Source: Chionoecetes opilio
Taxonomy: Eukaryota > Arthropoda > Malacostraca > Decapoda > Majidae
DNA: 64,000 nt
Direction of reading: 5' to 3'
NCBI GenBank assembly: GCA_016584305.1
Contig: JACEEZ010012749.1
Coordinates: 167,001 to 231,000 of the forward strand
Under the pieces are notes generated by a model. The model made no database searches. It was given only the letters and a program-made list of their open reading frames with translations, and was not told the origin of the DNA. A program made the translations under genes and the position numbers. This document shows, piece by piece, positions 57,304-64,000 of this stretch; the first letter of the stretch is position 1, and each line of letters begins with the position of its first letter.

Positions 57304-57443
57304 ACTCCTAGCAACTCCTAAGTTTAAGAGTTCCTAGAAGTTAGCTCGGGTGTTGCTGTGAGTTGCTATGACTCTTAGCAACTCACAGCAACACCCGAGC
57401 TAACTTCTAGGAACTCTTAAACTTAGGTGTTGCTAGGAGTTGC
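57304..57443. repeat. Perfect-arm palindromic insertion upstream of the transposase
   Basis: Arms of about 63 bases (CTCCTAGCAACTCC...GTGAGTTGCT and its inverse) surround a 9-base loop ATGACTCTT at about 57368-57376, with only one or two mismatches. TAA flanks both sides (57301-57303, 57444-57446), as a Harbinger-type MITE would leave. Absent from the corresponding position in the derivatives at 22391 and 36777. It lies ~100 bases before the transposase ATG. Confidence 0.85.
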
Positions 57444-57540
57444 TAAGAAGCTTTATGAATACAGCAAGCTGCTGACCTTTGCTTTACTTTGCCACCTATT
57501 TACGTGTTTAGGATTACATCATACAGTACTGTATATCAAG

Positions 57541-59301
57541 ATGTCAGCTCTATCACGCAAGGGTGTCTCCAGCAGGAAGGGAATAAAATTGAAGAGCCTG
57601 AGCCTGCTGGAAAAGGTGAAAGTGCTGGCAAGGATGGATGCAGGTGCGTCCATGCGTGCTATTTGTGCTGAGTTTGATATCAAATCCAGCACATTCTATG
57701 ATATCAAAAAAGTAAAAGAGAAGATTCGTGCCCAGGCCCTTACTTTGGAGGATCCAAGCACCTCCAAGACTACCAAGAAGAGGATTAAGCCAGTTAAGAA
57801 CGTCTCCCTGGATGCAGCAGTGTACAAGTGGTACAAGCAGGAACGAGCAGTTGGAGTTACTGTAAGGGGGGTTGACCTCCAAAACGCCGCTGTAAGGTTA
57901 GCCAAGCACTTAAAGGTGACCAATTTCAAGGCTAGTGCTAGGTGGCTCTTCACTTTTCGGAGTCGCCACTGCCTAGCCAACCAAAAAGTGGTGGGAGAGA
58001 GTGCTAGTGCTGATCAAGCATCGGTGGTGCCTTTCCGTCAGAAATTGGAGAAAATTATGCAGGAGTCTAGCCTCCTTCTCTCCCAATTCTACAACGCTGA
58101 CGAGACGGGGCTTTTTTGGAGGTCTATGCCCGCCAACACCCAGGCATCAAAGCAGGAAAGGCACATTCCAGGGAGGAAATTAGCTAAGGATCGGATCTCC
58201 ATTATGTGCTGTGGAAACGCTGACGGGTCGCACAGGCTGAAACCCATGGTTGTAGGCAAGGCAAAAACACCACGGGTACTCAAAAACGTCATGGGTAACC
58301 TGCCTGTTATCTACAGGGGCAACCTCTCGGCCTGGTTTAACCGTGAACTCACCAGTGAATGGTTCCACCATTTTTTTGTGCCTGCTGTTATTAATTTCCA
58401 GACAACTGTGTTGGCAATCACAATGGAGAATGTCAAGGCCATCCTCCTACTTGACAATGCCCCAGCACATCTGAGCCCAGATGAACTGGAGGCCCATGGT
58501 GGTAGAATTAAAGTAATGTTTATGCCACCCAACACCACCTCCCTAATCCAGCCCATGGACCAAGGCGTGATCGAGGGCTGCAAGCGACACTACAGAAACA
58601 AGCAGCTGGAGGAGTGCCTTGTGGTAGAAGAGGTAGAGGGACAAGAGGACACAAGGGGGGCTCAGTCGCTTGCGAATTTCAAAGCGTACAACTTACGCAA
58701 CACTGTGTATAACTGGGCTGAGGCGTGGAACGGGCTCAAGTCCACCACCCTGAGCAATGCATGGAACAAGTTGCTGAAGGGGACTGAAGTAGAAGTGGAC
58801 TTTACTGGGTTTGGTTTAGAAGATTTCACTGCTACAGTGCATAAAGGTGGTGAGCCCGAAGTCACCGAGGAGAACATAGTTGAGTGGCTGGAGAGTGATG
58901 CTGGGGTTCTGGGCTACCATCATCAGACAGAAGAGGACATAGCAGCTAGTGTTGTGCAGGGGGCGGAGGCTGCTGTTGAAGCTGACAGTGATGACGGAGC
59001 TGACCAGCCAGCCAGCATGAAATTGTCTCAGCTTCGTTTTCACCTGGACAAGGCTTTGGAGGGGTTGGTGGAACACCAATTTGATGCATTCTACTCACCT
59101 ATGAGAGACATAAGAAATGCTGTTATCAAGAGGCAGTGTACAAGTCAGAAACAAACGAAAATTTCAGCCTTCTTCAAACCAAAGCCACACGCCAGGGAAC
59201 CTCAGCCCTCTACAAGTAGTGAGTCTGGTTGCAGCTTCCTGAACAGTACCTCCCCTGATCTGCCAACTCACATTTTCGACAGCAGCACTGACCCCGAGTG
59301 A
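57541..59301 (+). CDS. Tigger/pogo-type DDE transposase, apparently intact
   Basis: A 586-residue protein starting MSALSRKGVSSRKG. Upstream in-frame codons back to a GTG in the palindrome lack support, and the start here matches the other copies. Residues about 14-60 are the N-terminal helix-turn-helix (LSLLEKVKVLARMDAGASMR, AICAEFDIKSSTFYDI). Residues about 85-150 are a CENP-B-type DNA-binding domain. The DDE_1 catalytic core has D187 (NADETGLFW), D305 (ILLLDNAPAHL) and D340 (PNTTSLIQPMDQGVIEGC); the last two are 34 residues apart, as usual in pogo/Tigger. The acidic C-terminal tail includes KQTKISAFFKPK, a PIP-box-like motif. No internal stop or frameshift. The enzyme cuts and pastes elements with the matching TIR at TA. 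Length is typical of Tigger. Confidence 0.93.
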   Translation: MSALSRKGVSSRKGIKLKSLSLLEKVKVLARMDAGASMRAICAEFDIKSSTFYDIKKVKEKIRAQALTLEDPSTSKTTKKRIKPVKNVSLDAAVYKWYKQERAVGVTVRGVDLQNAAVRLAKHLKVTNFKASARWLFTFRSRHCLANQKVVGESASADQASVVPFRQKLEKIMQESSLLLSQFYNADETGLFWRSMPANTQASKQERHIPGRKLAKDRISIMCCGNADGSHRLKPMVVGKAKTPRVLKNVMGNLPVIYRGNLSAWFNRELTSEWFHHFFVPAVINFQTTVLAITMENVKAILLLDNAPAHLSPDELEAHGGRIKVMFMPPNTTSLIQPMDQGVIEGCKRHYRNKQLEECLVVEEVEGQEDTRGAQSLANFKAYNLRNTVYNWAEAWNGLKSTTLSNAWNKLLKGTEVEVDFTGFGLEDFTATVHKGGEPEVTEENIVEWLESDAGVLGYHHQTEEDIAASVVQGAEAAVEADSDDGADQPASMKLSQLRFHLDKALEGLVEHQFDAFYSPMRDIRNAVIKRQCTSQKQTKISAFFKPKPHAREPQPSTSSESGCSFLNSTSPDLPTHIFDSSTDPE

Positions 59302-59603
59302 CATAAAAAATTATTCTGTACACTAGTGATTAAGGGCTGTTTCACAGTTTAAGGTACAAGTATAGTGTTGCAGTAATTAAGTGCTTAAGTGATGTAAAAT
59401 TAAGTTGTACAGGTACAGTACTGTATACAATACAGTACAGAGTTGTGATTATAGTGATTAAAGTGATACCAGTGTTAAAATGCGACAGAGTCCCCCTAAC
59501 ATCTTCTACATGTTACAACAAGGCTCCCCTCTCCTTGGATTACATGCCTGATGCTACCCGTGCATTGGTAAGTGTAGTTTTTATGCTTTTACAGTACTGT
59601 ATG

Positions 59604-59637
<34 letters not shown>

Positions 59638-59729
59638 CATATCAGAGGAGGACATTAAATAACTCGGCACATTGAATAACTCGGCAAGGGCCAGAGCCCC
59701 TAGCGTGCCGAGTTATAAGGGTTTTACTG
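59302..59729 (+). other. Tigger 3' untranslated region and right TIR
   Basis: After TGA at 59299-59301 come about 330 bases of AT-rich sequence with ACAGTACTGTATACAATACAG repeats, then GCTACCCGTGCATTGGTAAGTG, the downstream side of the deletion in the short copies, then poly-T and CCGAGTTATTCAATGTGCC in inverse. No further gene. Confidence 0.7.
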
Positions 59730-59730
59730 T

Positions 59731-60420
59731 ACTTGGACCTAAAGAAGGCATTTGACAAGGTACCTCACAAGAGACTGCTCTGGAAGCTAGAACATGTAGG
59801 AGGATTGAAGGGTGGTTTGCTGAAGTGGATGGAAGACTTTTTGAGCAACAGAGAGATGAGAACAGTAATAAAAGATCAGAAGTCAAAATGGTGCAGTGTG
59901 ATAAGTGGAGTTCCTCAAGGATCAGTATTGGCCCCAGTGATGTTCCTGGTCTAAGTAAATGATATGACAGAGGGAGTGAACAGTTATATGAGTTTATTCG
60001 CTGATGATGCTAAATTACTAAGAAAAGTAGAAAGTAAAGAGGATTGTGAGGATTTACAAAAGGATCTAGATAAGATTTTCAGATGGAGTCAACTATGGGA
60101 AATGGAGTTTAATGCTAAAAAGTGTAAAGGGATGGAAGTGGGTAGTAGCAAAAAGAGACAGAGAGGAAAGTATTTGATGGGAAATGAATGGATAATCAAA
60201 ACAAAGGTCGAAAAAGATCTGGGAGTATGGATTACGGACAATTTGTCACCTGAGAAGCATATAAACAAGATCACAGGAGATACATATCAGTTGCTGAGGA
60301 ATATAAGAATGACATTCAAATATCTGGATGAAGAGATGATTAAGAAATTGATAACATCTTTGATTCGACCAAGGTTGGAATATGTGGCAGTGATTTGGTC
60401 ACCACATAAAAAGAAGGATA
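59731..60420 (+). pseudogene. LINE-1 array unit 4, middle part
   Basis: Continues from the Tigger insertion at ACTTGGACCTAAAGAAGGCA. The RT palm is in two frames, 59733-59954 and 59964-60584, broken by TAA in place of a tyrosine codon just after VMFLV (59952-59954). FADDAKLLRKV is intact. It ends at AAGAAGGATA where family E is inserted. It lacks the array-specific variants of units 1-3. Confidence 0.85.
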
Positions 60421-61427
60421 CAGTGGTACCATGGCTTACGAGTTTAATTCATTCATTGATCGAGCTCGTAACTCAATTTGCTCGTATATCAAATCAATTT
60501 TCCCCATTGAAATTAATTGAAATACCATCAATCTGTTCCAGCCCCCCCAAAAAACACCCCAATTTTTTTACTGCACCTATATGACTGGACTGCACTCACC
60601 CTCTGCCATTTGCATTCGTCAGTGTTTACACTCTGTGTATATCAGCTGTTGGAAACAGCTGTGGGTGGAACTGCCGCTAAACGTACTGCACTCACCCTCA
60701 GCCATTTGCATTCGCCAGTGTTTATTATACTCTTGTGTATCAGCTGTTGGAAACAGCTGTGGGTGGAACTGCCACTAAACGTCCTGCACTCACCCTCTGC
60801 CATTTGCATTCGCAAGTGTTTACACTTGTGTATCAGCTGTTGGAAACAGCTGCGGGTGGAACTGTCGCTAAAAGTACTGCACTCACCCTTCGCCATTTGC
60901 ATTCGCCAGTATTTATACTCTGTGTATCAGTGTGTATCAGCTGTTGGAAACAGCTGTGGGCGGAACTGCCGCTAAAAGTACTGCACTCACCCTCCGCCAT
61001 TTGCATTCGCCAGTATTTATACTCTGTGTATCAGCTGTTGGAAACAGCTGTGGGCGGAACTGCCGCTAAACGTACTGCACTCACCCTCCGCCATTTGCAT
61101 CCGCCAGTGTTTATACTCTGTGTATCAGCTGTGGGTGGAACTGCCGCTAAACGTACTGCACTCACCCTCCGCCATTTGCATCCGCCAGTGTGAGCACAAC
61201 ACAACAGAGATGCTTCCACGGCGAGGTAACCACGTGAAGTGAACGAGTGAGACGCGGGATGCTGGGCGGATGTTGTGGCGTTCGCTGCGCCAACTAGCGG
61301 CGGCGTATCTGAAGCTCGCTCGTAACTCGGATTTTGGCTCGCAACTCAAAGCAAAAAATCAACCGAGCGACTGCTCGTAACTCTGAAAACTCGTAAGTTG
61401 GGGCACTCGTAAGTCAAGGTACCAGTG
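60421..61427. mobile_element. Family E TIR element with 7-copy tandem repeat
   Basis: CAGTGGTACCATGGCTTACG at 60421 and CGTAAGTCAAGGTACCAGTG ending at 61427, TA on both sides (60419-60420, 61428-61429). The LINE resumes at TAAGGAAGATTGAGAG, exactly as in intact copies (GGATATAAGGAAG). Seven copies of a ~97-base unit with GCACTCACCCTCYGCCATTT and AGCTGTTGGAAACAGCT fill 60585-61195. The overlapping 62-152 codon frames in several phases are repeat translation. No transposase. Confidence 0.87.
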
Positions 61428-61862
61428 TATAAGGAAGATTGAGAGAATACAAAGAGCAGCCACAAAAATTACTCCAAGCCTGAGAGATTTACCATATGAG
61501 AAAAGACTTTCAAGACTAAAACTCCCAACACTTGAGAAAAGAAGAGAAAGGGGAGATTTTATAGCAGTGTATAGAGCATCAATGGGTCTGGAAAAAATTG
61601 ATAGAGAAGAGCTGTTTGTGTGGAATGATAGAAATGCAAGAGGTCATGAGAAGAAATTGAAAAGGATAACATGCAAGAGGGACATAAAAAAATACAGCTA
61701 ACCGTATATAAGCATAGAAGCCTGGAACAACCTTGATGCAAAAGTGATTAATGCAAGAAGTATTCAGGACTTCAAAGGCAAACTGGATAATAGTAGATTT
61801 GGAAATGGGACAGTACGAGCATAGCTCTTTTTCCTGTATGTTACAACTAGGTAAATACAACT
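61428..61862 (+). pseudogene. LINE-1 array unit 4, 3' end
   Basis: Thumb and C-terminus from RIQRAATKITPSLRD to FGNGTVRA and stop, then TTACAACTAGGTAAATAC twice. It has the ATAGAGCATCAATGGG form without the 6-base insertion of units 1-3, and a stop near 61699. Confidence 0.85.
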
Positions 61863-61879
61863 AGGTAAATACACACACA

Positions 61880-63009
61880 CACACGTCTGTGTGTACACAG
61901 ACGAGGTTGCTGCTGGGAGGCTCCTAAACAATTAGACATGCTGCATGGCTGCAGGGACCACCAAGGAAGCAGAGGACTCTGAAAGACCTTAAGTACTTAT
62001 AGGTTAGAGCTATGTAGTTAGAAAGTCCCGTCTCCAAATGATTTACCTAAAAAAGTGAAAAGAATAAGAAGTGGAATAAAACGTAAACAAGGATGGACAA
62101 AATGGCGACTGAGGGATCAGCTGGGACCAATTTTGATGGATTCAATACAAAAGAAAAAGACATAATAGGGCTAAAAATGAACCAGAGAAGAGTCATAATG
62201 TTAGAAAATATTGTTCACGAATTTATGGACAGACTTGAGAAGATGGAAAAGAAAGTGTACGTTTTGGAAAAAGATAATATTATTTTGAAAAATAAGAGTA
62301 GATGAATTAAACGGAAAGCAAGACGATGAAAAGTTAGTAAAACTGCACGCAAAAATGTATTCAGTACATAAGAAATGGAAAATGACACAAGAGGAAATGA
62401 AAGATGAAAGAAAGACATGGAAGATAGAAAAAGAAAAAGACCAAGAAAACTTACGCCAAATAATTGAAGATCAAGAAAATGAAAAGAAAAATCTGACCAA
62501 AAATGTAGTAAAAGTAATCAAACAAAAGGAACACTTAGTAAAAGATACGGTAGACAAAAAGAAATGTGTCATCATTTTTGGTTTGAAGGAAAAAGTGCTG
62601 CCCAAGAAAAACATAAGAGAAGAAAGTGACAAAAGAAATATTTAAGGTAGTAGAAGAAAATACGGAGGTAGAAGAAGAAATAGAAGAAATACATAGGTTA
62701 GGGAAATATGAAGAGGGAGGGGCCCACCCCTTGAAAGTTAAGTTTAGGTCACAAAATACAGCACTAGATATATTGTCTAAGGCATGGAAACTGGCAAAGA
62801 CAGAAGAATATAAGAAAATATGGATAAGAAAAGATATGAATGAGGAAGAAAGAGCCAGTTTGAATGTACTGTTTAAAGAAGCCAAAAAAAACAACGAATT
62901 GAGAACAGAAGAGGAAAAACAAATTCTATTGGAGAGTTTTAGACCAAAAACTGAAGAAGTGGTATCTAAAAGAGAAAGAGTAAGAGAAGACAGTTCAAAG
63001 GAAAATTAA
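61880..63009 (+). pseudogene. LINE-1 5' region and ORF1, frameshifted
   Basis: About 200 bases of 5' leader (61880-62092), then ORF1 in three frames: 62093-62305, 62355-62645 and 62626-63009. It is lysine/glutamate-rich with a coiled coil (ENIVHEFMDRLEKMEKKVYV onward) and the conserved block DKKKCVIIFGLKEK, then IHRLGKYEEGGAHPLKVKF and WIRKDMNEEERAS. LINE ORF1 proteins bind element RNA in trimeric coiled-coil particles. Two frameshifts (near 62305 and 62630) inactivate it. It begins within 20 bases of the tail of the preceding copy, a head-to-tail junction. Confidence 0.82.
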
Positions 63010-63615
63010 AAAGGATGGCAGGTATCGTACACAAATATAAATGGGCTAGTGTCGACATTAACAGAAGTAAACGATTACCTGAGAGCCAAGAAACCAGACA
63101 TATTAGGTCTAGTAGAAACGAAGCTGAGTGATTCTGAGGATGTGCCAGTTGGAGAGGGTCAATATAATGTATGGAGGAGAAACAGAAATCAGAAAAAGGG
63201 AGGTGGTGTAATGATGTTAACAAGGAAGGATGTGGTAGTAGGAAATGTGGAAAAGGGAGAAGGTATGGCAGAAGTGTTGAGGGTAGAGTTGGTGATGAAA
63301 AAAGGAAGAATAAGAGACTTAGTACTCGTATACGTTCCACCTAAGACAAATTCCTGGGGGAGAGAGGAGTATGGAGACATGATAAGAGAGACAAGCAAAT
63401 GTTTAAAGAATACGATGGAAAACTGTGAGAACATAATTTTGATGGGAGATTTTAACTGCAAAGAAGTTTGCTGGGAAGAATGGTATACTGAAGGAGGAGA
63501 AAACTCATGGGGTGGTATATTGTTGGATTTGGTAATGAATAACATCATGACTCAGGGGATTAAAGAGAACACAAGATTCAGAGGTAGCGAAAAACCATCA
63601 AGACTAGACCTACTA
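63010..63615 (+). pseudogene. LINE-1 ORF2 endonuclease domain, truncated by insertion
   Basis: Frame through YTNINGLVSTLTEVNDYLRA, PDILGLVETKLSD, GGGVMMLTRKDVVV, LVYVPPKTNSWGREE and IILMGDFNCKEVCWEEWYTE, the motifs of an APE-type endonuclease (ETK with the metal-binding glutamate, GDFN). The catalytic SDH end is missing because homology stops at 63615 in CTATTAAC. No internal stop in this stretch. The frame runs 66 bases into the following element and ends there. Confidence 0.85.
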
Positions 63616-64000
63616 TTAACCGTCTCACGCACGGTGACGCGATCGCGTCAAAACGGGCCCGTCTGCAATATGAGCTTTTGACGTGAATTGCGTCAAAAAA
63701 CTGTTAAAAATTCGCCAAAAATAAAGTATTTATCAGAATTGCGTCAAAATTTTCTGCGTCAAAGATCCAAGCTAGACCTATAAAATAAACTTATTGTCAA
63801 CTCGTGTGAGTGGATGTGAAATGATAAGGGTTTGTGTCTCAGTTTCCACTCAGCAGGCAGCCTGTGAGCGCGGATTGTCGTCCCTTTAAAACGTGTCCCG
63901 AGCTGGCCATACTGGCCATATGAAAATTATAATGGTAGCGTTGGAATCTCATAAAAATCCAATTTTATTGGCATATAAACCATAAAAAGTTGACTCAGGA
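63616..64000. mobile_element. Possible piggyBac-like left end, continues beyond the window
   Basis: TTAA is followed by CCGTCTCACGCACGGTGACG and the palindrome GACGCGATCGCGTC. Further inside, TTGCGTCAAAA recurs three times in 80 bases. TTAA plus a CC-starting TIR with inner repeats is the piggyBac layout. The right end lies outside the window. No transposase frame begins within it. Confidence 0.4.

Larger units (their letters stand above)
56472..59729 (+). mobile_element. Full-length Tigger (pogo superfamily) DNA transposon
   Basis: The left end CAGGTAAAACCC (slightly damaged) and right end GAGTTATAAGGGTTTTACTG match the TIRs of the copies at 22391 and 36777; TA flanks both. It carries, left to right, the remains of a SINE-1 head in minus orientation (about 56600-56705), an inverted copy of the transposase start (about 56738-57010), a 140-bp palindrome (57304-57443), the transposase (57541-59301) and the 3' untranslated region with poly-T. 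It sits inside LINE-1 unit 4, so it is younger than the array. Confidence 0.9.

Noticed and set aside
57427..57540. An upstream start extending the Tigger transposase to 624 residues
   Set aside because: That start is a GTG within the inserted palindrome; the derivative copies begin at the MSA(P/L)SRKG methionine corresponding to 57541.
60581..61193. Repeat protein of 152 codons with YQLLETAVGGTA-type units
   Set aside because: Arises in more than one phase of the family E tandem repeat and has no start context.
60585..61195. A CRISPR-like array of evenly spaced repeats
   Set aside because: The units are contiguous ~97-base tandem copies with no variable spacers, inside a TA-flanked eukaryotic transposon.

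Overview
The window looks like a transposon-saturated piece of a eukaryotic, most likely decapod crustacean, genome. The arguments are interstitial arthropod-type (TTAGG)n runs, very long CA, GT, CT and CCCA/GCAC microsatellites, several tRNA-derived SINEs, many TA-flanked pogo/Tigger-like elements, and one spliced animal gene exon. The host assignment is inference. No bacterial-style genes are present and almost every long reading frame is mobile-element protein or repeat read-through.

Only one piece of host gene is recognisable: an exon of a PUS1-like tRNA pseudouridine synthase at 46247-46419 (+), with good splice sites on both sides. A cleanly inserted SINE with a 13-bp target duplication (46623-46915) lies in the downstream intron.

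Layout. 1-4386: low-complexity DNA, a ~400-bp tandem array (2030-3410), microsatellites and TTAGG. 4387-6857: a TA-flanked element (family B) with a nested family A element and a SINE. 7197-9195: a PIF/Harbinger-like element holding a TTAA-flanked element whose core is a giant (CT)n/(GA)n inverted microsatellite. 10074-16145: three family A elements carrying the zinc-knuckle tail of a non-LTR retrotransposon; one of them splits an older ORF (12062-13930). 14459-18305: a family C element. 18467-19640: a decayed membrane-anchored, envelope-like frame. 20364-24797: family A, a (CTCCT)n minisatellite, a deleted Tigger and a second pogo relic. 24966-30211: a family B copy broken by a foldback element with an 8-bp duplication and by a LINE. 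30830-34535: a Ty1/copia relic split by a family D element that itself holds a second D element. 34573-35403: a TIR element with a 15 x 30-bp VNTR. 36455-41690: a minus-strand LINE split by two DNA transposons. 42366-43671: Tigger1-like relic plus family D. 44212-45470: LINE pieces. 48761-63615: a head-to-tail array of 5'-truncated LINE copies, interrupted by family B, by a probably intact Tigger element (56472-59729, transposase 586 aa) and by family E with a 7-copy repeat.

The genes do not form a pathway. What links them is insertion order. Most elements use TA duplications and have empty-site sequence on each side, so the nesting can be read as a relative chronology. A repeated theme is TIR-bounded, non-coding DNA transposons whose interiors have become tandem repeats. 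Some patches (23.4-23.7, 29.7-30.2, 56.1-57.1 kb) are rich in single-base and homopolymer indels and may be under-polished assembly.
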